Source: Ifrita kowaldi
Lineage: Eukaryota; Chordata; Aves; Passeriformes; Cinclosomatidae
Direction: 5' to 3'
DNA length: 64,000 nt
NCBI GenBank assembly: GCA_013398055.1
Contig: VZRS01002385.1
Coordinates: 411,314-475,313 of the forward strand
In this document: positions 47,321 to 59,347 of the stretch, one piece after another
Layout of the letters: each line of letters begins with the position of its first letter
Numbering within the stretch: position 1 is the stretch's first letter
Program-made: the position numbers and the translations under genes
Notes under the pieces: generated by a model
What the model saw: the letters and a program-made list of their open reading frames with translations, nothing else
What the model was told of the DNA's origin: nothing
The model's database searches: none

Positions 47321-50300
47321 TTCCAGTTCATGGGGAGAAGGGATGGCCCCCTTTATTATCCTATCCTGCTTCCATGTTGATTGCCCAGTGAACGCTAGAG
47401 GAGTTTTGATAGAAATAGTAACAGTCCTTTTTATAAGAAGCTTATGAATCTTCTGCTCCCCTCCGAAAGCACATTGACTGGTGATAAAACCAGGTATAAT
47501 CCAGCCATCAATTTTTACATTCTCTCCCTCTGTCTCTCTCTCTCTCTGGGCAAGATTATACATTTCTGTTGGTATAATGTCTTTGATGCCATGATTTCAT
47601 TTTTCACCGCCCTTAGTAGCTTTGACTAATTCAGTTAAGGACCATTGTCCCAGAAAAAAGAAATACTGTTACATAAAATGTTATGGTTTCTTCCTGAACA
47701 AAGCTAATAAATCCACAGTGGTGCTCAGTGGAAGTCTAGGTCTTTAAACAGGCTAATTCCAAATTCACCCCAAAGATCTATTTTCAGATGAAGAGTTCAG
47801 GTTTGAAATTAAATTAGAGGCACATTGAAATTAAAAGAATAAGATATTCTGCTGAAGCCAACGAATGCTGTTCACCTCAGTGAATGTTCAGTTCAATGTT
47901 CGGCACTTCAGTGCTGTTCAGAAGTTTGCTTGTGAGCTTCTGGCTCTGCCTTCATTGTCCACTGACTTTCTTTCTGATAGTGTAAAAAGATGTCAAAAAC
48001 AGAACAGCCAATGGAAACTGAATTTATGGAGAAATCTCGTAAACCCCCAGATGGCATTTTATGGCTTAATCTCAAGGAAGATAGCTTGTCACTTTCACCA
48101 GTAGTATATGAAGCTAGGACACTGAATTATAAAAAGTCATCTTATTGTTCCATTTTCTCGCGGATAAACATGGCCATAGAAGAGAGAAGAAAATCCACAG
48201 AAAAAACCCCTTTCTCCTTCTTCATATAATTACTGATGCAGAAAGAATGATAAAGGATTAACAGCCACATGTATTTGTAGGTAGGAACTAAAAGTGGAGA
48301 AGAGCTGGTACATTTAAATGATGTTCTAATAGCCACCTAGTGCTCTAGGATTTTACGTACTCCAAACATATGCAAGTGTTCTTGCACTTATCATTTGAGG
48401 GGAATTTGCTGCTCCCCTCTCCTCCTTTTCCCTCCCCTCCCTGAGAAAAACCTTCTCAGACAAGTTTTACCTCTTAAGAAGAAGTTTCTACTGTCCCTGA
48501 GAAGTGGAGATACCACTTCATTTCTGTACACAAGGTATAAGAATTAATAATATCATGTTTCCAAAGACTTTGTCTCAGGAAATAATTTGGGATCTATTGT
48601 GGTATTTCCACAAGGCAACCTCTTTATGAAATAGACTCCCCTGTTACTGATCTTGACTTTCATCTAAGAGAAGTACACTGCAAATATAAAATGTGAATAT
48701 GTTGTGTGGAGAAATGATGGGTCCCATCTGGAGATATTAAATTATTGCTGCACAGCTTTTATCTTTAAACCAAACAGGTTAGCTAGTACTTTCTTCTTTT
48801 TGAGCCTCTTGACAATCTTTCTCACGGATTAGCCTCCAGTTTCTACCAATCGTGCATGAATATTTACGTATTTTCTTATTTTAATTCTCTGAACAAATGA
48901 GCATGTGATTCAAACTATTTCTTCCCTTCAAATCCCAGTAGCCAAAATATTCAGACCTCTAGATTCTCCAAACATGCGGACTTGCTCAGTGTTTCAGCTT
49001 GCAACTTTATAGCAAATAAGGGGGAGAAACATCTTCTCATTTTCAGAAGTTCTGTAGAAAGTCTACAGAAAATAAAAAGATATTAGAAATCAGCAGCCAT
49101 TCTCTGTATCCTAAGGAGGGAAAAAAAAAGCTCAGAAAAGCAAAATATCCTTAATGTCCAATTTTAACTGACAGACAAAATGTAATAAAATGGCATTGGA
49201 AGACATTAGTAGTTTACTTTAGATGTAAAGCATAAACTCATCTTGAATGTACAAACCAAAAATTAATTCCAACACTCAAAATCATTACCATACCAATAGG
49301 GTTTGATTTCATCTGGGTGGTAATAGCACCTGATATCAGAATCATGAAAAGGATAGTGTGACTGTGGTGTAAAGTTGTCACAATGTAGACTTTCCTGGAT
49401 CTATGTTTTCTCAGGGTACAAACTCCAGAAGAGGGTAGCATTGGTTGAAAAGGATACATGGCCCGACTGGCTGAATCCAATGCTTTTTAAGGAGAGGTTC
49501 TGGCATCTAACTTCGAAGACAAAGCTGTTCTTGTCTATAAGAAATCTCTTAAACCGAATACTGCTTTTACTCGATAAATGCCAGGGAAGTAAACGAAACC
49601 TATAAAAATAGCCAAGGTAGAGCACATCCAGGTTCCCAAACATCAGTGATGACATACAATTCACACACAATATGTCTACTGTAATGACTTCTAATTAGGT
49701 ACTATACCTTTTTTCGCTGTCAGGTTTCAGGAATCTCTGCATGATATCAAGGCTGGGAAAATTCCAATATCCTCTGCCAAATTTCTTCTGGATGAACCTA
49801 TTGCATTAAATTATCAAGCTTTCATAAGAACATAGCAAAATTCTTTTTTTTCTAATACATTTTTAAAGTTTTGCTGCACCAATAGTTTTCATATATAACG
49901 TTAATAAAAGATGATGAAAAATTGCTGAAGCAACTGACAACAAATTGAAATCACCTTGTCAATTTGATTTGTAGAATTAGAATTAATATTTTGATCTGAA
50001 ATAGTGGTTGTATAACATAAAGGATTTCCTACCAGGAATGCTCAATACTATTGGTCTCTTCCAGAGTTACCCCTTAAAGATAACAAGAGAAATGTTTCCC
50101 TTCTCCTCTGCTCCCACTTCTGCAAACCCAAATTCTGACAAGATTCACATGGTGTGCATTATTATCCAATTTTGTTGCGGGGTGGAGTAGAGTTGGAACT
50201 GTGGCAGATCTTGGATGTCTATTTACAGAAGATAATATCCTGCTTTCTACATTTCTTGACTCTAAATCAAGTATGTTTCTTATTTGATATTTTTCCTGGG

Positions 50301-51989
50301 TATCTGAATGGACATGTTGTTGCCTGTGGCATCATTACCACTGTTCTGCTGTCTATAGAAGAGATTAAACAGAATTTGAAGTCTCACAGCCCAAAGACTT
50401 CTGGAGTTCAGGAAGAGCGTACAGCCAGCTTTAACCTAAAGAATCAATGGCTCAGTCTTAGGACTCTCATGCACTTGGGGTCAGTACGTGCAGAATAATG
50501 TTACATTTTTTGCATTTATTTTTCAGATACATTAAAACTATAGTTTATATGATTAATAGTATTTAAAGTATTTCATCTTGATTGTTTCATGTAAAGCTAA
50601 AACCCATAAATACCTTCAAAAAAAATGTTTTGAGCTACTTCAACAGGAGGAAAATCTCATGGCGGTAGTTGTTAAAAATAAAAAGCTGACGATTCAATGT
50701 TTATGATGAGACTTTGTATAGCAAATACAAATGAATTTCATTTTTTCTTTTAATTAATTGATTAGATATTAGCTACAGGGCACTTGTTTCTGTGTTTATT
50801 TTCCAGTGAAAACAAACTCCAAGTTTTTCACAGAATGACAGTTATTCCTCCACACTCACTGTTGGGAAAAAGTGTTTAACACTCTTCCAGCTTTCCATCA
50901 GAGAACAGACTTTTCCTCATTAGCTCATGAAATTAAAGAATAACCGCTATCTGCGAAAGTAGTTCAAGATCAGGCATTAGTATATTCCTCCATCTTTCTT
51001 TTTCATGAGCTGTTATCAAGACAAATACTCCCCTTCTTCCTCTGTTTCCAGGTTTGGGACTTTGAAACTATTTGAATTTCATGTCTTCTTTTGCCAAATG
51101 TACATTTTCACAACCTGCTTAAGTGAAGCTATTGGGGGAAGCAGTCTATTACATAACAGTCACAGCACACAGAGTGCTGACAATGGGAACTTCACATCTT
51201 CTTCTGCCAGGGCAGTCATGTGAACTCACTATTCACTGGAACACAACCTATTTGTCTCCATGCCTGTATAACAAATTCAAAAATCAATCACTAGAAAGGC
51301 TTAAATAATGTTTTAGCATATTGTTTTATAATTCTTGTTTCTGTGGACAGTGCAGTTGCCTTAGTTTTTATTTATCTTTTTATTACATGTTGATAATCTA
51401 GTGCATTACATGAAAATTATTTTATTTCAAGTATTTCAAAATCAGATATTTTCAGAACTAAGTCCCATTTTGTGGCACTTGATATTCTTACTTGGTATTC
51501 TCCTGTGATCTTTTGCACGTCTGCTGAATTCCTTGCCTGACACTTTTTTCTGGGGCCAGGTGTTACTCGGTAAGCACTAAGTGCCAAGGAGTAAAAAAGA
51601 TGGAAATCTTTTCTAGTGTCTGTTAACCACTCAGGATTCAGTGACAAAAGCTTCAGTGGAATGTAACAGCCAAGTTCCAGCTAAACTCTTGAAGTAGTTT
51701 TCCACAAAAACTGACTGCCAGTGCTGTGTACTGAACAGAGGGTCCTTAAACTCCACTCTGCTGTAGAAGTTCATGTGCACTTGCACTTAAAATTTTAAAA
51801 TTAAATATTGTGATCCCTGCTCTGGTATTGCTGATGTTTTTCATACAAATATTGCAGGCTTTAAGCACAAATAATTTGTAGTTGAACTGTTGAACTCTCC
51901 TTCTGAATTCCTGTGAGGCTTCCCAGCTCTAGGGGTGAGAGGTCGGGGTGGTTTGAGTTGTGATATATTTTTGGTTAAGATGTGACAAA
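47321..51989. other. Unannotated non-coding stretch
   Basis: No gene recognised. A CT-rich tract lies at 47521-47547. The largest open frames (114 codons at 50154-50498; 89 codons antisense at 49401-49670) have no recognisable family. Confidence 0.5.
47521..47547. repeat. (CT)n microsatellite
   Basis: TC/CT dinucleotides with two interruptions. Confidence 0.8.
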
Positions 51990-52320
51990 TATAGTAAGTA
52001 GATGAATGCTAATTAAGGCCGTCATATTTAATTAGGGCATCAAGACTGGAATGAAGTCTTCACTCTGAAAATGAGCTCTCATGATCAAAGTAGAGCTACC
52101 TTATTTAAATAATTTAAAGGAAGATCAATTTTAATCAAAGTTGATATTGAGTATTGCATATGAAAATTACTAATTTTTTTCTTTCAATTTTTACACTACC
52201 ATGTAAATGAGCAATTCCCTTGTTTAGAGATATGTGGCATCTGGTTGGTAATATTTCTTTAGGGTGGAAAATCTGAATTAATATCTGCTTAAGGCTGACT
52301 GCATAGCAAAACACCTCCAT
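51990..52320. promoter_or_regulatory. Candidate conserved non-coding element
   Basis: A repeat-free AT-rich block with closely spaced TAATTA-type cores: GCTAATTAAGG near 52009 and TTTAATTAGGG near 52028. TATTTAAATAATTTAAAGG follows near 52103. The spacing of paired homeodomain cores within 30 bp is enhancer-like. Not tested by alignment. Confidence 0.3.
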
Positions 52321-54680
52321 GTGAGAAGTCAGAAATCTGTCTTTCTGTTTTCCCAGCTTTATATTCTATTCAGTTTAAAATACTATCTCATTCCAAATGC
52401 TTTTATTTTTTTCTGTTACTGTGTCTAACCATTATATATTTAGAGAAATTAGAGGATAACAATGTGGTCTAATTATTTGCTTCAGAGAGGATAGATATTC
52501 ATTAGGGTAAATTATATAATTGTAATGTAAATTTTTTTTTCTTTAACTTCTGTGAGGAAAAAGATTTTAATAACAGATCTGTTAATGTGAAAACCTGGAA
52601 GAACTCATGGATATAAGTACATGGAGATATGCATTCATATGCAGACAATTTTACATCCCCAGAAGCACACCTGAGATCACAAAATGAATGCAAAACTCTT
52701 CATTGGGTTTAAAAATAAAAGGAGATGCGTACAGAAATACACACCCATTTTTACTGGAGTTACTGATGACACCACAGCCATGGAAAGTTTTCTAGTGAAC
52801 AGATTCACACTAGGCCACGCATGCAGGATTAAAGCTGTGAATCTCTGAGGATCAAAGTGTGTTTTTGTTCTGTTTATCCATCAGGAAATCCTAATCCATA
52901 AATTTGACTTCTTGGTGTGTCAACACAAGAGAAGAAACCTGAGCTGACCTGTTCAGCTGGTTGTAAACCACCACACTATCTCACAGGCAGAACTGAGTCC
53001 CAAAAGGCATAGTTGACAACTTCTTCCATTGCTTCTTTTAACCTTCATGTTGTGTTCTAGCTCACTCTCTGGACATTTAATAGGTCTAATGGTTGAAAGT
53101 TTCTGAAGGCTACTGAGTTATTTTCTCCAACATGCCACAGTTATGAATATTCAGGCAAAATTTTCACTTCACCTCGCTACAGAGTCTGGAAAAAAAGGAG
53201 AAATATTATACCTAACAAAGTGATGTCTGATCCATTCCTTTCTGTCACTGTAGGGTGGTTTTCATGGCACGACACAGAGCTTTCCACATCTCCATTTTTA
53301 TTCTCAGTTTTATAAGTTTCAAAACTTGAGAGTTTCCTTGTGAGCAAAGGTTATTTCTTTTGATCTCTCTTACCATTTCAGCAAAAGATTTCGTGTCATG
53401 TCAAGTATCCCATAAAAATGAACCTGTTTGTACACTCAGCTATTGTTGCCTCTGACTGATCCATTTGTACTAAACAATGGTTGATTCTCCACAGCTCAGT
53501 GTTAAATACCCCGTTGCCTCATTTCTCCCATCTCTTGTTAACACAGAGTCAAGCATGAGCTGGAATAATTCATGCTATTGAGTCTTAAGAGATGGGAGCT
53601 TGCAACTTGGAGGCCCAAATGTTGATCTTCTAGAACTGAAACCTGAGAAATAGCCTAGTGGACCCCTCAAATTCATGAAGTTTCAGTGCAGGAAAAATAA
53701 GTTGTCTTTTTATTTTAGAAAATTATTTTTCCCAGGAAAAAAGTAGTAGTAATAGTACAAGCATTTGTTTATCTACATATATATATATATATATATGTAA
53801 TTTATATTGTGAAAACCTCAGACTGCTTGTCATGTCAAACATTCTCATTGTGACCATAACACTGTTTTTATTGTATAGAGAATATTCTTGCTTATGGTAT
53901 CTCAACCCCAACAGAGTTTAGCTAGCAAAAACCTATTTTAGCAGTTCCTCATTCTAAATCATTTCTTAGTAAAACTATAGACAACAAAGACGTTTTATAT
54001 TAATCAGGTTCTCAAAGTCCACCCAGCAAAATAAATGTGCCACATTTATTACATAACTCTATATTCAACAAACAAACAAAACAAAAAATAGCCCATATCA
54101 GTCTGGAAAATTAAGAATTGCCACCATGCTTCAGATGATAACAGTGGATAGCAGAATTAACCTTGAATTTAATACTCAGAGATTGTAATTTCATATTAAT
54201 CTAAAAATGTTGCCCTCCCTGAGAGGAATAAGTGGTTTTTCATGAGAGAAGATTGCATACTGTTGCCTTAGCTTTATGTACGTAAACTATCACAATACCG
54301 GTAATATTTCAAAATCAGTCCTAGTAAGAGGTAATGAAGGTAAAGAACACCCTCCTTCCAATGTGAACACAAATAAGCAGCATCCTCCCAACACCTGGCA
54401 TTTTTAAAGATACAACAAAAAATGCCTTTATAAGGAGAAGACAGAATGGGAAAATGGGAAAGAATGACCACAAGTTTAAAGCTAAGCAGTATATACCTTT
54501 TCTTGTTTCATCTGGACAGTGTGAATTTTTTCAGGGCTGAGCAATAGTCCCCACTTAATTTTCATGCAGAGACTGGAGAGCAAAAATGGAGTAACCAATT
54601 TGCTTCCTAACCCCTTACATTTTGAGAATGATTGAGACATTTTTTGCTGCTTGCGACAGTCATGAGTCCTCACACAATTT
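52321..54680. other. Unannotated non-coding stretch
   Basis: No gene recognised. An (AT)10 tract lies at 53777-53796. Confidence 0.5.
53777..53796. repeat. (AT)10 microsatellite
   Basis: Ten uninterrupted AT units. Confidence 0.9.
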
Positions 54681-55489
54681 CTCAGTGTATTTAGATGCAC
54701 AGTAGGAAGGTTCACACATCTGACTAGGTACAAAGAATCAATTTACAGCAAAAGGAAACATCAGATATTGGCACTTAAGCACCACAGCAGTAGATAACTT
54801 GGAAATACCTCAAGTAAATTGGAAAGACCTAATGCTTAAAACAGAGATGAAAAAGAATATAACTTCAGAGGTAATGTTCTTTTGGTTTCGACTAGTACTT
54901 GAGCAAATTTTAATCATATATTAGACTGAGACTAAAAAATATATTTACATGGCTCCTTTCCTGTAGCATTTGTGTGTTTTAAAAGAGCTGATCAAAAACT
55001 ACCAGCCAGAAAGTTTTCCTAATGACACATAAGATTTTTTATAGCAATGCTAAGATGAAGGGGTTCTGCTACAGAATTTTGAAAGTCCTGAGTTTATTTT
55101 CTTCTTTTCTCCCTTATATTCTGTTGTCTGCAACATAAATAAGTCTGCGTCTTCCTCAGGTTTTGTATTTCACAAATGTTTTGCTCTCTTTACCTTCTTA
55201 ATCCTTCCTCTGTACTTTGACATCATAGAAAAATTAATAAATTGAATGCATCCTGAAAATAAAAAGACCAGTACAACCCCTGTAAAGTTGATTTTAAATT
55301 TTTGTGCTGATGTTAAAGCTGAATTTCCCTTAAAACTTGCTACAAAATTGATTGTTTATAAAAGAACAAGTGTAGTTTCTTTAAAGCCTGGAAACCTGTT
55401 TTCCCTTTTCTATGAGCACTTCAGGAATATAATATATAGAGCTGCACTGAGAAGCACACAGAAAAGGTTTATACAGCAGACTTATCCTT
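54681..55489. repeat. 809-bp tandem duplication, copy 1
   Basis: It matches 55491-56299 at a constant offset of 810 with no difference noticed by eye. It ends exactly at the N at 55490, and copy 2 starts exactly after it. True flanks are on the left of copy 1 and the right of copy 2. This is the signature of two overlapping contigs joined without merging the overlap. The shared 80-codon open frame has no domain. Confidence 0.92.
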
Positions 55490-55490
55490 N
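55490..55490. other. Single-N contig junction
   Basis: It separates the two 809-bp copies. An open frame reading across it is artificial. Confidence 0.9.
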
Positions 55491-56299
55491 CTCAGTGTAT
55501 TTAGATGCACAGTAGGAAGGTTCACACATCTGACTAGGTACAAAGAATCAATTTACAGCAAAAGGAAACATCAGATATTGGCACTTAAGCACCACAGCAG
55601 TAGATAACTTGGAAATACCTCAAGTAAATTGGAAAGACCTAATGCTTAAAACAGAGATGAAAAAGAATATAACTTCAGAGGTAATGTTCTTTTGGTTTCG
55701 ACTAGTACTTGAGCAAATTTTAATCATATATTAGACTGAGACTAAAAAATATATTTACATGGCTCCTTTCCTGTAGCATTTGTGTGTTTTAAAAGAGCTG
55801 ATCAAAAACTACCAGCCAGAAAGTTTTCCTAATGACACATAAGATTTTTTATAGCAATGCTAAGATGAAGGGGTTCTGCTACAGAATTTTGAAAGTCCTG
55901 AGTTTATTTTCTTCTTTTCTCCCTTATATTCTGTTGTCTGCAACATAAATAAGTCTGCGTCTTCCTCAGGTTTTGTATTTCACAAATGTTTTGCTCTCTT
56001 TACCTTCTTAATCCTTCCTCTGTACTTTGACATCATAGAAAAATTAATAAATTGAATGCATCCTGAAAATAAAAAGACCAGTACAACCCCTGTAAAGTTG
56101 ATTTTAAATTTTTGTGCTGATGTTAAAGCTGAATTTCCCTTAAAACTTGCTACAAAATTGATTGTTTATAAAAGAACAAGTGTAGTTTCTTTAAAGCCTG
56201 GAAACCTGTTTTCCCTTTTCTATGAGCACTTCAGGAATATAATATATAGAGCTGCACTGAGAAGCACACAGAAAAGGTTTATACAGCAGACTTATCCTT
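55491..56299. repeat. 809-bp tandem duplication, copy 2
   Basis: Copy of 54681-55489. The sequence continues normally after 56299. Confidence 0.92.
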
Positions 56300-57839
56300 T
56301 TATGTGAACCCACTAAAAGCATGGAGTATGGCTCACCAAATATCCCTGAAATTGCCTGGGTATGAGTAAAATATCATTTCACTGCAGGATAAAGTGTTCC
56401 ATTTAAAGCGCAAGTCCAGGCTCTAGGGTAATATTGACAAAGTGGAGTTATTATGAACTAAAATCTCTTTCTAGAAAACTGGAAAGATATACCAGTAATC
56501 CTAAGAGCAGTTCCTTCTTCCCTCATGGCAGAAATAATGCATATCAGAGAATTCATTATTTTTGCATAACAAGGTCTGCAAATGCATTTTATAAAAGCGA
56601 ACTATAAAATACCGAGAACAGTGCAGGACTGAGAAACAAACTGGTTTCCCAAATGTATTTTCTTGTGCCGTGGAGAGCATAAAATGGACATAATTCTTCA
56701 TTGGGAATGTTCTCTTTCCAGCTGGGCTCTTCAGCTCAGGAGGGCTGGAGTAATCTGTGACAGCCTCCAGCCTCTAGATTAGGGGGACTACCTGCATGAA
56801 GAGGGGACAGACAGCTGTGGCTGCAGTGCCCTCAGCTGCAGTCACTTTATTCTTCAGAGAGCAGGTGGTACACAAAGTGTCCTTTTTCTTTCGTGGTAAG
56901 AAATCTCAAAGGAAGAAGGGAGCACAATGTCAGAATGAATGTCGGAGCTTTCTTAATTGGAAAGGGAGAAGCAGCTGTAGTATTTTGAAAAACATGTTGC
57001 ATTTAAAAGATATGGTCTAATGGTAAACCATTACAGGCGTCATCTCAATTCTTGTTAATTTACCTTGAGGGAAACAGCTTCCTGATGCAGGCACCCACCA
57101 TTGCCTGCCTGAAGAGTCACTGGTGGATTTAAGCCAATGTGGGATGAAGATCAATGTGTGTATACCTGTTGAATCCAGCTTGTGACTACACAAATAAAAG
57201 GGACCCATTTAAAAAAAGAATCAATTGACAACATAAAAGGGAAAATTACATGTGCTGGGTAAACAACAGAGATATCTGATGAAAGGTGAGCCAACAGTGA
57301 TAAGCTGCTTAAAAATACATGGCAAATATATCTGTTTAAGCAAAGATGCACATTTTACAATTTCTCAGATCTCAAATTGCCAAGCATGGCTCTGATTTCT
57401 TGCTTTGCATTTCTGATCATACAAATTTCTGATTCGTGTCTCGTATATGGATAGGGAAGTGGTCTTGCAATAGACCACTGTCTGGGGGCAGGTTTTTAGG
57501 GGAACCAGACAGGCTTATATTTCTCTGTGGTTGCCTCCTATGGTCATCTGCCACTTTTCAAAATTGCTGTTTTTAATTATGTGGACTGGAACTGATATCA
57601 CCTTTCAAAGCCTTGTCAAAACAGGTGCTGAAGGATCTCCATGGAGCAGTTAGAGGCTGTACACATGGCTCTGTACCTTTCTTCAAAACCACACTGGATC
57701 CATCTGCACATGTTGGACATCTAACAGCTGCTAGACTTTGATTTTCTCCCCTCAATGCATCATGAATATTAAAACCTAATAATTTTAAGCTTGATGCAGC
57801 ATCCATTCAGATCAAAGCATCCAGGCAGGCATTACTATT
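56300..57839. other. Unannotated non-coding stretch
   Basis: No gene, RNA or mobile element recognised. Open frames are 60-77 codons and unremarkable. Confidence 0.5.
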
Positions 57840-58150
57840 GGCTTGAGCCTGGCAGTAAGCTCATTTGGGTGGACATTGTTTCCCCTGAGTGTTGTAATCC
57901 ACCTTCTGCCTCTTACATCGTGAATGCATGCCCAGGTGATCTTTGTGAAATCAGTGATATGCTCTAAATTCAAACACCAGCTTGCTTGAAGGTAACCATG
58001 TCATGTGGTCATGAACATGGCTTTTGAATTTATTTTTACAGGATTTATTTTATCTCTTGGCATGCCCTCTGAAATTTATTGATATGAAGCAATTTATTAT
58101 GTATATTTTAATGTAAATAAATTACATATTATTTAATAAAGAGTTTTGCA
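57840..58150. promoter_or_regulatory. Candidate conserved non-coding element
   Basis: It contains GTGGACATTGTTTCCCC (a SOX-like ATTGTT core) near 57870, then a balanced segment. An AT-rich half follows, with TTTATTGATATGAAGCAATT and repeated ATTTAAT/TAAATTA cores. No repeat similarity is seen. Constraint is inferred by eye only. Confidence 0.3.
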
Positions 58151-59291
58151 GTGATGTTAGTTATAATAACGGAATGAGGAAGAGACAAACTGAAGGATAA
58201 TTCTTAAGTAAAGCTACCAATTTTACCATCTCCTTATCTGAACAAATTAACAGGTTTCTCAGACCCACCTTACCTAGAATGAACATCTTTTTTTCTTTAG
58301 GCTATTCTCCTGTAAAGCTGACTTTGGTGTTGTTCAGCATTGCTTTTTTTCCAGTATTCCTTTCTTAAGTAGTGAATTTTGAAGGATTGACCATGGCAGA
58401 AGGTTACACGAAATTGTGTACATCTTCCCTGTCATTTCACCTCTTTAGGATTCCTACTATTAATTTTTTCCATGCTGCCATGTATAATGGAGAGGCAATG
58501 GCAATTGTCCTGTGGATGGGGATGGCCCAAAGGAAGACCCTAGTGGAAACTTTTGCAGTCAAAAAAAAAAAAAGTACCTGAAATGAGACTGTGGAAGAGG
58601 CAGGAGGAGCAGAACACATGGAGGGAACACAGAACTGGTGGCTACTGAAAATGCCTGTCTCTTTCCAGAGGCTGTGTATTTGCACCACTTCCATTTCAGT
58701 CTCTTCTACCTCATAGGCCTAAGTTTCATATAAATGTCTCATTGCTTTGAATCTGTAAAAAAAAATTTCTGGAATCTCCTGAGTTCCCTCCATTTACTGA
58801 CATAAATGCACTCATTGATCTTTTACAACTACATAAAATACAAATGGCATTCTGTATATCTGGAAAAGAAACCATAAGGTAATTCTGGTAATTCAGTATT
58901 TTAGGATATTAATTGCAGACACCTGGAATAGACAGATATGCTGACATTGTAGAATATTTGGAGATATTCATGGTTACTTTGCCACTGAAGTTTCTGCACT
59001 GTCACACTGCAACAAAAGTGTGAGAATGCAGCGGCACTACCGAGTATTAACCAGTGTATTTGAGGGCTTCGAGTCTTCTTTAAGCCAAGAGGCCAAGAGC
59101 CATGATGCAGTACCCTTCTGAACACAACCCAGTTAATTTCAGAATAATGCACTGCTGGATATGCTTAATTTTCAATTTTCAATTATGCTTATGAGGAAAA
59201 TGTTAGAAAATGAGTCAGAGGGGTGTACACAAAGCTGTCTACTAAAACATCAAACATTCAGGCCCCCTTTTCTTATCTTTCTATAATATAA
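58151..59291. other. Unannotated non-coding stretch
   Basis: It holds an A-run at 58561-58573. No gene or repeat recognised. Confidence 0.5.
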
Positions 59292-59347
59292 ATCATAGAA
59301 TCATAGAGTGGATTAGGTAGGAAGAGACCCTAGAGATCATCTGCCCA
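59292..59347 (-). mobile_element. Very short CR1 3' end, antisense
   Basis: AATCATAGAATCATAGAGTG is the reverse complement of the CR1 3' terminal repeat. It is followed by GGTAGGAAGAGACCCTAGAG, the antisense start of the 3' UTR. Only about 55 bp remain, an extreme 5' truncation. Confidence 0.88.

Noticed and set aside
54681..56307. Repeated 80-codon open frame as a tandem gene pair
   Set aside because: The repetition is an assembly duplication around an N, and the frame itself has no domain.
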